This document shows positions 1 through 10,189 of a DNA stretch of 64,000 bases, piece by piece. The stretch is from Auanema rhodensis (lineage: Eukaryota > Nematoda > Chromadorea > Rhabditida > Rhabditidae), in the NCBI GenBank assembly GCA_964057225.1, contig OZ059894.1:17204476-17268475 (forward strand), written 5' to 3'. Position 1 is the first letter of the stretch. Every line of letters begins with the position of its first letter. The notes below the pieces were generated by a model. The model had not been told where the DNA came from and ran no database searches. It was given only the letters and a program-made list of their open reading frames with translations. The position numbers were made by a program, and so were the translations under genes.

Positions 1-66
1 TAATAATATTCAGTTAAAAATAATCATGGAAAAGTAGGAGGTTCATCGTAGTGAATGGATATTTCA

Positions 67-138
67 GGCCGAGTGGTCTAGTGGTATGATTCTCGCTTAG
101 GGTGCGAGAGGTCCCGGGGTCGATCCCCGGCTCGGCCC
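67..138 (+). tRNA. tRNA-Pro(AGG), G54 variant
   Basis: The acceptor GGCCGAG pairs with CTCGGCC and position 73 is C. The D arm is GTCT/TGAT and the anticodon stem CTCGC/GCGAG closes the loop TTAGGGT, with anticodon AGG at 99-101. The T stem is CCGGG/CCCGG. The A box TGGTCTAGTGG fits the Pol III consensus. The T loop starts with G where T54 is expected. Confidence 0.9.
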
Positions 139-141
139 ACG

Positions 142-145
142 TTTT
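142..145 (+). terminator. Pol III T4 terminator (representative)
   Basis: TTTT begins 4 nt after the tRNA 3' end. It recurs at the same distance in essentially every unit and is followed by a second T-rich run (TTTTGTTT, or T8 in many units). This is the normal position for eukaryotic Pol III termination. Confidence 0.75.
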
Positions 146-313
146 AACATTTTGTTTCGAGAAGTGTACTTCTTCTTCGTATTTAGTTGTAGTTCTCTTG
201 AAATTCATTTAATTTTAAGCTTGAGTGTTCACCTATAGATATCAGATTAATAATATTCAGTTAAAAAAAACTATGGAAAAGTAGAAGGTTCATCGTAATA
301 AATGGATATTTCA

Positions 314-385
314 GGCCGAGTGGTCTAGTGGTATGATTCTCGCTTAGGGTGCGAGAGGTCCCGGGATCGATCCCCGGCTCGGCCC
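314..385 (+). tRNA. tRNA-Pro(AGG)
   Basis: Consensus copy with A54. The LTR element inserts 49 bp downstream of its 3' end. Confidence 0.9.
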
Positions 386-434
386 ACGTTTTAACATTTT
401 GTTTCGAGAAGTGTACTTCTTCTTCGTATTTAGT

Positions 435-771
435 CGTTTCATTCGGAAATCAATACGTAGCAGGCGGGTTAGAATTAGACGACATGAGGCTGAGAGAGGA
501 CGACACGCCCTTCATATGGAACACAGACTTCAGCTTTGCCTTATGGAATGACTATGGATGGTTGGTCTTCCTTTCTTAGCTCTCTTTCACTTTATATCTT
601 TATGTAGACTTATATAACTTATTGTAATCATGTAGACATAATAAACCTTTCTTTCTCGAGTCTTATGTTTATCCATTATGCTCTTTATCTACCGCTACAT
701 CTGGAATACTATCACACTCATCTTGTAGGCTTTATTGGTCTATAGGATCGACGTGAGAGCATAACGGAACG
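435..771 (+). repeat. 5' LTR of copy 1
   Basis: 337 bp. It has a TATATAA at 611-617 and AATAAA at 640-645. The first bases are CGTTTC, one change from the 3' LTR start CGTTCC. Confidence 0.9.
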
Positions 772-784
772 TGGAGGTTCCACC
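772..784 (+). promoter_or_regulatory. primer-binding site, tRNA-Gln type
   Basis: TGGAGGTTCCACC directly after the LTR is complementary to a tRNA 3' end GGTGGAACCT-CCA, which fits eukaryotic tRNA-Gln as I know it. With the next bases it also forms a small palindrome (GAGGT TCC ACCTC). Confidence 0.65.
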
Positions 785-2180
785 TCGAACATATTTTGAT
801 TTCTTGACTATTTTCTCTTATATTTCGTTATTTTCACTACAATTCATTGAATCTGAATTCTCTTATATCTCTAAACCATCTACTCCATGTCTTAACACAA
901 TACGGTGGGGCCAACAACGTTTAAAAGGGAACAGATGCAAGGACCACTCCTTTTGGAGATGGATATTTTAAATTTTTTGAAACTGAAGTTATATTTTCCC
1001 GGTTGTTCACAATTTTCTGTCTGTCTGAACTCAACAATTTTTATATCCTTGCTGTTAACATCGAATACTCTGTTACCCGAACTCGAAGCATTTTTTGAGG
1101 ACCCTAGGATGAATTAGTGAACAAATTCACCCAAGGATAATTTTTTTTTTGAGATTTATGCCCACACTTTCTCCTTTTAAGGATTGATTTGGCTTCGAGG
1201 AAAGAATAGCCACGGTTATTTCTTTATTTTTGTGGATGAAACAATTTTGTGCACCAAATAGAGTTTATTTCATATTTTGCGATCAGGACTATTTTATTTT
1301 GCGTTACATTTCTGTTCAGACAACTTTTTGCCATTAACATCCAAAAATATTTTGATAACGCATTGAATTTACACGGGAAACCTCACCTAAATAGGAGGAA
1401 TATTATGAAAAGTGAATTTTAAGATCGCTATAGTCCGAAAAATCCTGTACAATTTTACGAACTGAATTATTATTAGTGATTGTCTATCAGGTCGGGTTGG
1501 CTTAAGCATATCAGTTTGGATTTTCTCCCCTTACTATATGTCACCTTCCTCATACCGTTATTGTTGTTTTGAAGCATAAGACTCATTCCTAAACACCATA
1601 ATTCTTTAAAAATAGTTATTGTAATTTTTAGTCATCTATTCCTAGCCATAATTCTAAAACTAGATTTCTGATCATGATGGGACTACGGTACTTATTCGTT
1701 TTCCAAATTGCTTCCTTAAAGAGTAATGCTATTACGAATGTACATTATGAAAACCGCTAAAATCCTTTGAACATTTACCAAAGTCCATTTTCGTGGCATT
1801 TTCGATCACTCGTGAGTCCAAGAAGATCAGAATCGTCAGAAAAAGAAAAAAAAATGGGAATAAGGACTAATGAGATTGCTCAGGCATCAATCAAGTGAGC
1901 ACTGAACATTTTTTGAACATATACAAACTGGTTGAATTATATACATTTAAGAATATTAAATTGGAAAGCGAACAAAGTCCAAATTTTCATACGGTAGTAG
2001 GCGGATCTCTGTTGATGGCCACAACTCAGATTCATTCCTTAACGCCGACTATACAAACCAGTTACTCACAGCTTTCTCACCTCTTTTCCAAAATTCCTTA
2101 TCCATAACACTCATTAACGTCTCAAAATCCCCCACGTTACTAAACACTCAAGGTTTTTCCAAACCAAGAGCGCTACCAAA
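785..2180 (+). other. leader of copy 1, no gene recognised
   Basis: About 1.4 kb with no ATG-started frame I believe. Short blocks match the leader of the 34154 element in the same order (for example AGTCCGAAAAATCCTG and TGTCACCTTCCTCA). The antisense gene present in that leader is missing here: the corresponding gap lies between roughly 1850 and 1990. A 14-nt hairpin (GGTTT TTCC AAACC) at 2152-2165 precedes the gag fragment. Confidence 0.7.
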
Positions 2181-2455
2181 GTGGATAAGCGATTCCGATC
2201 AGCTGTACCTCTCAGTACACGAACTGATTTTGATCTGCGAGACTCAGCTCCACTCACCAGAAGCCGAGCTCGCGCGCAGAGCATCGCTATAATCGAAGAC
2301 GAGCAGAAAGCCGAGCACAGAACCGACAAATTCTTTACTCCTCGTGCAGGCACTTATTCACCTACTGAACGATTAAGCGACGAGGATTACGTACCACCAG
2401 GAGGAGAAGAAACATCCATCTTAGTGGAAGAACAAACACCAGTTACTGCTAAAAA
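2181..2455 (+). pseudogene. gag N-terminal fragment
   Basis: About 92 codons resemble the first part of the gag at 36452: an SAVP motif near the start, a TRSRAR basic motif, a DK-FTPR-GTYSP block. There is no ATG; the frame reads through a GTG at 2181 and is open upstream to a TAA near 2130. Codons between the TAA and the GTG also match the other gag (PH-TKHSRFFQTKS), mostly with synonymous differences. Confidence 0.75.
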
Positions 2456-2695
2456 GTCATCAACGTTGAAGGAAACATGGTACAACTCAAGAATCCATTT
2501 GGAAAAATTCAAGACGTACACAAAGACAATCTCAAACTTTTGCGATCAAATACAACGACTTATGACACGGACGACGACAGTAATATTGAGATCATAAAAG
2601 TCATAAATGGTAACGATAACTATGACTCTACTGAAGAAACAGAACCAGAAGACCCATCGGACCAAAGTTGGCTACCACCAAGAAGAAGACGATGA
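2456..2695 (+). pseudogene. integrase C-terminal fragment
   Basis: This frame, different from the gag fragment, matches the last 80 or so residues of the large ORF: VINVEG, then a GK-QD-HKDNLK block, an acidic stretch and a SWLPPRRRR end. The junction with gag is near 2456. The catalytic pol domains are deleted. Confidence 0.8.
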
Positions 2696-3425
2696 AAGAA
2701 ATAATTTCGAGATTGATAAAATTATTGTAAAACTTTGTATCAACTCTCTTTTAAAAAACCAGAGCTATTAATATTATTATATCATTGAAAAACTTGAGTA
2801 AGACGAGATGTAAGCTAATAATCAAAAAGCATTTCAGTTTCAAAGCATATATGATTATAAAACTTCAATTTTTCAAAAAAAAAAAAAAAAAAAAAAAAAA
2901 CATCAATTTCAAATAATTTCCCGTAAATAAAGAAGAAATGAAAGATAAGAGACATTATATAGCATATTCATCTGAGCAACAGTCCTTATCAAGTAGTTAA
3001 TGATTCAATTCCGGAAATTATATGGGATTTAATTTTATTTTTTTATTATTACAATTCGCTTTGAATACGCTGAAGAAACATGCTAGCTCCATCGAAAATA
3101 TAGCATGACTCTCGTTTCTCTATACTCAAAGAAGTTAGACATGCAGCGTCGTGCATAAAGAGCTATTTCGCGCACATTCGCTGACAAAATATAGCCCTGG
3201 TATTCTAAAAGGTTCTTTTATTACTTAATATTCATGTATTTTCAAATATTTTTTATTAAATTCTTTTCAGATAAAATTGTTTAACATTATATTGTAATTT
3301 ATCTTTACTATTTTTATGTTAACATTGTAATTTTTATTTTTTAAATCTAAACCTTCTGCTACGATTGAAACAAGCCACATATTTTGCTATTCGCGAGGAC
3401 GCGACATAAACTCGAAAAAATGGCA
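2696..3425 (+). other. 3' region of copy 1
   Basis: AT-rich, with an A-run of about 25 nt near 2876-2900 (a similar A-run follows pol in the large element) and no independent gene. The final part contains an open frame (3331-3570) that crosses into the 3' LTR. The polypurine run GAAAAAATGG is at 3414-3423. Confidence 0.6.
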
Positions 3426-3570
3426 CGTTCCATTCGGAAATCAATACGTAGCAGGCGGGTTAGAATTAGACGACATGAGGCTGAGAGAGGACGACACGCC
3501 TTTCATATGGAACACAGACTTCAGCTTTGCCTTATGGAATGACTATGGATGGTTGGTCTTCCTTTCTTAG
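3331..3570 (+). other. open frame crossing into 3' LTR U3
   Basis: An 80-codon frame without an ATG start, running through the PPT and LTR start. Its pattern SRG--I--K-HVPFG-QYV-GGLE-D is shared with 45467-45682 in the large element. If real, it is the last exon of a spliced 3' gene; it may instead reflect conserved cis sequences. Confidence 0.35.
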
Positions 3571-3762
3571 CTCTCTTTCACTATATATCTTTATGTAGAC
3601 TTATATAACTTATTGTAATCATGTAGACATAATAAACCTTTCTTTCTCGAGTCTTATGTTTATCCATTATGCTCTTTATCTACCGCAACATCTGGAATAC
3701 TATCACACTCATCTTGTAGGCTTTATTGGTCTATAGGATCGACGTGAGAGCATAACGGAACG
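3426..3762 (+). repeat. 3' LTR of copy 1
   Basis: 337 bp, starts CGTTCC and ends GGAACG. It is followed by the target duplicate TAGT. Confidence 0.9.
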
Positions 3763-3892
3763 TAGTTGAAGTTCTCTTGAAATTCAATTAATTTTAAGCT
3801 TGAGTGTTCACCTATAGATATCAGATTAATAATATTCAGTTAAAAATAATTATGGAAACGTAGAAGGTTCATCGTAGTGAATGGATATTTCA

Positions 3893-3964
3893 GGCCGAGT
3901 GGTCTAGTGGTATGATTCTCGCTTAGGGTGCGAGAGGTCCCGGGATCGATCCCCGGCTCGGCCC
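3893..3964 (+). tRNA. tRNA-Pro(AGG)
   Basis: First complete copy right of the element; consensus body with A54. Confidence 0.9.
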
Positions 3965-4139
3965 ACGTTTTAACATTTTGTTTCGAGAACTGTACTTCTT
4001 CTTTGTATTTAGTTGAAGTTCTCTTGAAATTCAATTAATGTTGAGCTTTAGTATTCACCTATAGATATCAGATTAATAATATGTAGTTAACAATAATTAT
4101 GGAAAAGTAGAAGGTTCATCGTAGTGAATGGATAGTTCA

Positions 4140-4211
4140 GGCCGAGTGGTCTAGTGGTATGATTCTCGCTTAGGGTGCGAGAGGTCCCGGGATCGATCCC
4201 CGGCTCGGCCC
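4140..4211 (+). tRNA. tRNA-Pro(AGG)
   Basis: Consensus body. The bases just upstream read GATAGTTCAG in place of the usual GATATTTCAG. Confidence 0.9.
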
Positions 4212-4386
4212 ACGTTTTAACATTTTGTTTCGAGAAGTGTACTTCTTCTTAGTATTTAATGGAAGTTCTCTTGAAATTCAATTAATTTTAAGCTTGAGTG
4301 TTCACCTATAGATATCAGATTAATAATATGTAGTTAACAATAATTATGGAAAAGTAGAAGGTTCATCGTAGTGAATAGATAGTTCA

Positions 4387-4458
4387 GGCCGAGTGGTCTA
4401 GTGGTATGATTCTCGCTTAGGGTGCGAGAGGTCCCGGGATCGATCCCCGGCTCGGCCC
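4387..4458 (+). tRNA. tRNA-Pro(AGG)
   Basis: Consensus body with the same GATAGTTCAG upstream variant as the preceding unit. Confidence 0.9.
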
Positions 4459-4633
4459 ACGTTTTAACATTTTGTTTCGAGAACTGTACTTCTTCTTTGT
4501 ATTTAAGTGAAGTTCTCTTGAAATTCAATTAATGTTGAGCTTTAGTATTCACCTATAGATATCAGATTAATAATATTCAGTTAAAAATAATCATGGAAAA
4601 GTAGGAGGTTCATCGTAGTGAATGGATATTTCA

Positions 4634-4705
4634 GGCCGAGTGGTCTAGTGGTATGATTCTCGCTTAGGGTGCGAGAGGTCCCGGGGTCGATCCCCGGCTC
4701 GGCCC
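4634..4705 (+). tRNA. tRNA-Pro(AGG), G54 variant
   Basis: One of four copies with G at position 54 (the others start at 67, 5128 and 17601). Confidence 0.9.
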
Positions 4706-4880
4706 ACGTTTTAACATTTTGTTTCGAGAAGTGTACTTCTTCTTCGTATTTAGTTGAAGTTCTCTTGAAATTCAATTAATGTTGAGCTTTAGTATTCACC
4801 TATAGATATCAGATTAATAATATTCAGTTAAAAATAATCATGGAAAAGTAGGAGGTTCATCGTAGTGAATGGATATTTCA

Positions 4881-4952
4881 GGCCGAGTGGTCTAGTGGTA
4901 TGATTCTCGCTTAGGGTGCGAGAGGTCCCGGGATCGATCCCCGGCTCGGCCC
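4881..4952 (+). tRNA. tRNA-Pro(AGG)
   Basis: Consensus body with A54. Confidence 0.9.
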
Positions 4953-5127
4953 ACGTTTTAACATTTTGTTTCGAGAACTGTACTTCTTCTTTGTATTTAA
5001 GTGAAGTTCTCTTGAAATTCAATTAATGTTGAGCTTTAGTATTCACCTATAGATATCAGATTAATAATATTCAGTTAAAAATAATCATGGAAAAGTAGGA
5101 GGTTCATCGTAGTGAATGGATATTTCA

Positions 5128-5199
5128 GGCCGAGTGGTCTAGTGGTATGATTCTCGCTTAGGGTGCGAGAGGTCCCGGGGTCGATCCCCGGCTCGGCCC
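5128..5199 (+). tRNA. tRNA-Pro(AGG), G54 variant
   Basis: Duplicate of the copy at 67 (offset 5061), sharing its G54. Confidence 0.9.
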
Positions 5200-5374
5200 A
5201 CGTTTTAACATTTTGTTTCGAGAAGTGTACTTCTTCTTCGTATTTAGTTGTAGTTCTCTTGAAATTCATTTAATTTTAAGCTTGAGTGTTCACCTATAGA
5301 TATCAGATTAATAATATTCAGTTAAAAAAAACTATGGAAAAGTAGAAGGTTCATCGTAATAAATGGATATTTCA

Positions 5375-5446
5375 GGCCGAGTGGTCTAGTGGTATGATTC
5401 TCGCTTAGGGTGCGAGAGGTCCCGGGATCGATCCCCGGCTCGGCCC
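5375..5446 (+). tRNA. tRNA-Pro(AGG)
   Basis: Duplicate of the copy at 314. The second LTR element copy starts 49 bp beyond it. Confidence 0.9.
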
Positions 5447-5495
5447 ACGTTTTAACATTTTGTTTCGAGAAGTGTACTTCTTCTTCGTATTTAGT

Positions 5496-5832
5496 CGTTT
5501 CATTCGGAAATCAATACGTAGCAGGCGGGTTAGAGTTAGACGACATGAGGCTGAGAGAGGACGACACGCCCTTCATATGGAACACAGACTTCAGCTTTGC
5601 CTTATGGAATGACTATGGATGGTTGGTCTTCCTTTCTTAGCTCTCTTTCACTATATATCTTTATGTAGACTTATATAACTTATTGTAATCATGTAGACAT
5701 AATAAACCTTTCTTTCTCGAGTCTTATGTTTATCCATTATGCTCTTTATCTACCGCTACATCTGGAATACTATCACACTCATCTTGTAGGCTTTATTGGT
5801 CTATAGGATCGACGTGAGAGCATAACGGAACG
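5496..5832 (+). repeat. 5' LTR of copy 2
   Basis: Shares CGTTTC at its start with the 5' LTR of copy 1, supporting duplication rather than reinsertion. Confidence 0.9.
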
Positions 5833-7241
5833 TGGAGGTTCCACCTCGAACATATTTTGATTTCTTGACTATTTTCTCTTATATTTCGTTATTTTCACTA
5901 CAATTCATTGAATCTGAATTCTCTTATATCTCTAAACCATCTACTCCATGTCTTAACACAATACGGTGGGGCCAACAACGTTTAAAAGGGAACAGATGCA
6001 AGGACCACTCCTTTTGGAGATGGATATTTTAAATTTTTTGAAACTGAAGTTATATTTTCCCGGTTGTTCACAATTTTCTGTCTGTCTGAACTCAACAATT
6101 TTTATATCCTTGCTGTTAACATCGAATACTCTGTTACCCGAACTCGAAGCATTTTTTGAGGACCCTAGGATGAATTAGTGAACAAATTCACCCAAGGATA
6201 ATTTTTTTTTTGAGATTCATGCCCACACTTTCTCCTTTTAAGGATTGATTTGGCTTCGAGGAAAGAATAGCCACGGTTATTTCTTTATTTTTGTGGATGA
6301 AACAATTTTGTGCACCAAATAGAGTTTATTTCATATTTTGCGATCAGGACTATTTTATTTTGCGTTACATTTCTGTTCAGACAACTTTTTGCCATTAACA
6401 TCCAAAAATATTTTGATAACGCATTGAATTTACACGGGAAACCTCACCTAAATAGGAGGAATATTATGAAAAGTGAATTTTAAGATCGCTATAGTCCGAA
6501 AAATCCTGTACAATTTTACGAACTGAATTATTATTAGTGATTGTCTATCAGGTCGGGTTGGCTTAAGCATATCAGTTTGGATTTTCTCCCCTTACTATAT
6601 GTCACCTTCCTCATACCGTTATTGTTGTTTTGAAGCATAAGACTCATTCCTAAACACCATAATTCTTTAAAAATAGTTATTGTAATTTTTAGTCATCTAT
6701 TCCTAGCCATAATTCTAAAACTAGATTTCTGATCATGATGGGACTACGGTACTCATTCGTTTTCCAAATTGCTTCCTTAAAGAGTAATGCTATTACGAAT
6801 GTACATTATGAAAACCGCTAAAATCCTTTGAACATTTACCAAAGTCCATTTTCGTGGCATTTTCGATCACTCGTGAGTCCAAGAAGATCAGAATCGTCAG
6901 AAAAAGAAAAAAAAATGGGAATAAGGACTAATGAGATTGCTCAGGCATCAATCAAGTGAGCACTGAACATTTTTTGAACATATACAAACTGGTTGAATTA
7001 TATACATTTAAGAATATTAAATTGGAAAGCGAACAAAGTCCAAATTTTCATACGGTAGTAGGCGGATCTCTGTTGATGGCCACAACTCAGATTCATTCCT
7101 TAACGCCGACTATACAAACCAGTTACTCACAGCTTTCTCACCTCTTTTCCAAAATTCCTTATCCATAACACTCATTAACGTCTCAAAATCCCCCACGTTA
7201 CTAAACACTCAAGGTTTTTCCAAACCAAGAGCGCTACCAAA

Positions 7242-7516
7242 GTGGATAAGCGATTCCGATCAGCTGTACCTCTCAGTACACGAACTGATTTTGATCTGCG
7301 AGACTCAGCTCCACTCACCAGAAGCCGAGCTCGCGCGCAGAGCATCGCTATAATCGAAGACGAGCAGAAAGCCGAGCACAGAACCGACAAATTCTTTACT
7401 CCTCGTGCAGGCACTTATTCACCTACTGAACGATTAAGCGACGAGGATTACGTACCACCAGGAGGAGAAGAAACATCCATCTTAGTGGAAGAACAAACAC
7501 CAGTTACTGCTAAAAA
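7242..7516 (+). pseudogene. gag N-terminal fragment (copy 2)
   Basis: Same as 2181-2455 and translated identically over the visible frame. It lacks an ATG. Confidence 0.75.
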
Positions 7517-7756
7517 GTCATCAACGTTGAAGGAAACATGGTACAACTCAAGAATCCATTTGGAAAAATTCAAGACGTACACAAAGACAATCTCAAACTT
7601 TTGCGATCAAATACAACGACTTATGACACGGACGACGACAGTAATATTGAGATCATAAAAGTCATAAATGGTAACGATAACTATGACTCTACTGAAGAAA
7701 CAGAACCAGAAGACCCATCGGACCAAAGTTGGCTACCACCAAGAAGAAGACGATGA
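7517..7756 (+). pseudogene. integrase C-terminal fragment (copy 2)
   Basis: Same as 2456-2695, with no frame-breaking changes relative to copy 1. Confidence 0.8.
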
Positions 7757-8486
7757 AAGAAATAATTTCGAGATTGATAAAATTATTGTAAAACTTTGTA
7801 TCAACTCTCTTTTAAAAAACCAGAGCTATTAATATTATTATATCATTGAAAAACTTGAGTAAGACGAGATGTAAGCTAATAATCAAAAAGCATTTCAGTT
7901 TCAAAGCATATATGATTATAAAACTTCAATTTTTCAAAAAAAAAAAAAAAAAAAAAAAAAACATCAATTTCAAATAATTTCCCGTAAATAAAGAAGAAAT
8001 GAAAGATAAGAGACATTATATAGCATATTCATCTGAGCAACAGTCCTTATCAAGTAGTTAATGATTCAATTCCGGAAATTATATGGGATTTAATTTTATT
8101 TTTTTATTATTACAATTCGCTTTGAATACGCTGAAGAAACATGCTAGCTCCATCGAAAATATAGCATGACTCTCGTTTCTCTATACTCAAAGAAGTTAGA
8201 CATGCAGCGTCGTGCATAAAGAGCTATTTCGCGCACATTCGCTGACAAAATATAGCCCTGGTATTCTAAAAGGTTCTTTTATTACTTAATATTCATGTAT
8301 TTTCAAATATTTTTTATTAAATTCTTTTCAGATAAAATTGTTTAACATTATATTGTAATTTATCTTTACTATTTTTATGTTAACATTGTAATTTTTATTT
8401 TTTAAATCTAAACCTTCTGCTACGATTGAAACAAGCCACATATTTTGCTATTCGCGAGGACGCGACATAAACTCGAAAAAATGGCA

Positions 8487-8823
8487 CGTTCCATTCGGAA
8501 ATCAATACGTAGCAGGCGGGTTAGAATTAGACGACATGAGGCTGAGAGAGGACGACACGCCTTTCATATGGAACACAGACTTCAGCTTTGCCTTATGGAA
8601 TGACTATGGATGGTTGGTCTTCCTTTCTTAGCTCTCTTTCACTATATATCTTTATGTAGACTTATATAACTTATTGTAATCATGTAGACATAATAAACCT
8701 TTCTTTCTCGAGTCTTATGTTTATCCATTATGCTCTTTATCTACCGCAACATCTGGAATACTATCACACTCATCTTGTAGGCTTTATTGGTCTATAGGAT
8801 CGACGTGAGAGCATAACGGAACG
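8487..8823 (+). repeat. 3' LTR of copy 2
   Basis: Starts CGTTCC as in the 3' LTR of copy 1 and ends GGAACG. Confidence 0.9.
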
Positions 8824-8953
8824 TAGTTGAAGTTCTCTTGAAATTCAATTAATTTTAAGCTTGAGTGTTCATCTATAGATATCAGATTAATAATATTCAG
8901 TTAAAAATAATCATGGAAAATTAGGAGGTTCATCGTAGTGAATGGATATTTCA

Positions 8954-9025
8954 GGCCGAGTGGTCTAGTGGTATGATTCTCGCTTAGGGTGCGAGAGGTC
9001 CCGGGATCGATCCCCGGCTCGGCCC
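8954..9025 (+). tRNA. tRNA-Pro(AGG)
   Basis: First copy of array C; consensus body with A54. Confidence 0.9.
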
Positions 9026-9200
9026 ACGTTTTAACATTTTTTTTCGAGAAGTGTACTTCTTCTTCGTATTTAGTTGAAGTTCTCTTGAAATTCATTTAAT
9101 TTTAAGCTTGAGTGTTCACCTATAGATATCAGATTAATAATATTCAGTTAAAAATAATCATGGAAAATTAGGAGGTTCATCGTAGTGAATGGATATTTCA

Positions 9201-9272
9201 GGCCGAGTGATCTAGTGGTATGATTCTCGCTTAGGGTGCGAGAGGTCCCGGGATCGATCCCCGGCTTGGCCC
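9201..9272 (+). pseudogene. tRNA-Pro(AGG) with D-stem and acceptor changes
   Basis: G10 is changed to A (GAGTGATCTAG), and the 3' acceptor strand reads CTTGGCC, placing T opposite A6 or G5 neighbours. The anticodon is still AGG. It is probably a weakened copy. Confidence 0.6.
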
Positions 9273-9447
9273 ACATTTTAACATTTTGTTTCGAGAAGTG
9301 TACTTCTTCTTCGTATTTAGTGGAAGTTCTCTTGAAATTCAATTGATGTTGAGCTTTAGTATTCACCTATAGATATCAGATTAATAATATTCAGTTAAAA
9401 ATATATATAGAAAAAAAGGAGGTTCATCGTAGTGAATGGATATTTCA

Positions 9448-9492
9448 GGCCGAGTGATCTAGTGGTATGATTCTCGCATAGGGTGCGAGAGG
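9448..9492 (+). pseudogene. 5'-half tRNA-Pro in a 120-bp unit
   Basis: Only the first 45 nt remain: 5' acceptor strand, D arm, anticodon arm and the start of the variable region. The sequence then jumps directly to the next spacer (GATATCAG). It has an A box but no B box, T arm or 3' acceptor strand. It also has G10A and T32A. Confidence 0.85.
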
Positions 9493-9818
9493 ATATCAGA
9501 TTAATAATATTCAGTTAAAAATAATTATGGAAAAGTAGGAGGTTCATCGTAGTGAATGGATATTTCAGGCCGAGTGGTCTAGTGGTATGATTCTCGCTTA
9601 GGGTGCGAGAGGTCCCGGGATCGATCCCCGGCTCGGCCCACGTTTTAACATTTTGTTTCGAGAAGTGTACTTCTTCATCGTATTTAGTTTAAGTTCTCTT
9701 GAAATTCAATTAATTTTAAGCTTGAGTGTTCACCTATAGATATCAGATTAATAATATTCAGTTAAAAATATATGTATATGGAAAAGTAGAAGGTTCATCG
9801 TAGTGAATGGATATTTCA

Positions 9819-9863
9819 GGCCGAGTGGTCTAGTGGTATGATTCTCGCTTAGGGTGCGAGAGG
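9819..9863 (+). pseudogene. 5'-half tRNA-Pro in a 120-bp unit
   Basis: Same deletion breakpoint as at 9492, but with a consensus D arm and anticodon loop. It is preceded by a 4-bp longer spacer (TATGTATATGG). Confidence 0.85.
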
Positions 9864-10189
9864 ATATCAGATTAATAATATTCAGTTAAAAATAATTATG
9901 GAAAAGTAGGAGGTTCATCGTAGTGAATGGATATTTCAGGCCGAGTGGTCTAGTGGTATGATTCTCGCTTAGGGTGCGAGAGGTCCCGGGATCGATCCCC
10001 GGCTCGGCCCACATTTTAACATTTTGTTTCGAGAACTGTACTTCTTCTTCGTATTTAGTGGAAGTTCTCTTGAAATTCAATTGATGTTGAGCTTTAGTAT
10101 TCACCTATAGATATCAGATTAATAATATTCAGTTAAAAATATATGTATATGGAAAAGTAGAAGGTTCATCGTAGTGAATGGATATTTCA

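Larger units (their letters stand above)
1..434 (+). repeat. tRNA-Pro tandem array A (247-bp unit)
   Basis: This is the left end of the visible array, cut by the window start. It holds about 1.75 units with tRNA genes starting at 67 and 314. Each 247-bp unit has an AT-rich 5' spacer, a 72-nt tRNA-Pro(AGG), a T4 run, a short inverted repeat (AGAAG TGTA CTTCT) about 30 nt downstream, and another AT-rich spacer. The array is interrupted at 435 by an LTR element inserted in the downstream spacer, with TAGT duplicated on both sides. Confidence 0.93.
435..3762 (+). mobile_element. non-autonomous LTR retrotransposon, copy 1
   Basis: A 3328-bp element with 337-bp LTRs, flanked by TAGT (431-434 and 3763-3766). 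The LTR ends form a short inverted repeat (CGTTYC...GGAACG), not TG...CA. A PBS follows the 5' LTR and an A-rich polypurine run precedes the 3' LTR. Its coding content is the start of a gag joined to the last part of an integrase, both resembling the large element at 34154, so it is an internal-deletion derivative of a sister family. The two LTRs differ at four positions that I can see. It must be mobilised in trans, if at all. Confidence 0.9.
1..3767 (+). repeat. segmental duplication, left copy
   Basis: This stretch recurs at 5062-8828 with a constant offset of 5061 bp, including both tRNA units to the left, the whole LTR element and the same TAGT target duplication. By eye I see only a handful of substitutions (for example in the 5' LTR near 474 and 590, and near 1158 and 1711), so the duplication is recent. 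Confidence 0.9.
3763..5495 (+). repeat. tRNA-Pro tandem array B (7 units)
   Basis: Seven units at strict 247-bp spacing lie between the two copies of the non-autonomous LTR element, with tRNA starts at 3893, 4140, 4387, 4634, 4881, 5128 and 5375. Its 1733 bp equal 7 x 247 plus the 4-bp target duplication. This array plus one 3328-bp element make up the 5061-bp segment that was duplicated in tandem. Confidence 0.93.
5496..8823 (+). mobile_element. non-autonomous LTR retrotransposon, copy 2
   Basis: Duplicate of 435-3762 at offset 5061 with the same TAGT flanks (5492-5495 and 8824-8827). LTRs are 5496-5832 and 8487-8823 and the PBS is 5833-5845. The internal gag fragment, integrase fragment and A-run are present at the expected shifted positions. 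Confidence 0.9.
5062..8828 (+). repeat. segmental duplication, right copy
   Basis: Near-identical copy of 1-3767. The shared insertion point and shared target duplication show one insertion followed by tandem duplication of element plus array, probably by unequal exchange between repeat units. Confidence 0.9.

Noticed and set aside
1..434. tRNA-derived SINE
   Set aside because: Units are head-to-tail at fixed phase, without poly(A) tails or target duplications, and the tRNA is a complete gene with a terminator.
905..2107. Small + strand open frames in the leader of copy 1 (905-1117, 1895-2107)
   Set aside because: They begin with GTG, are AT-rich and have no counterpart in the related leader.
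2114..2353. 79-codon minus-strand frame opposite the gag fragment
   Set aside because: It overlaps the gag-like coding strand and shows no features of its own.
5496..8823. Second independent insertion of the small LTR element
   Set aside because: Same insertion point, same TAGT duplication and the same 5' LTR substitution show segmental duplication.
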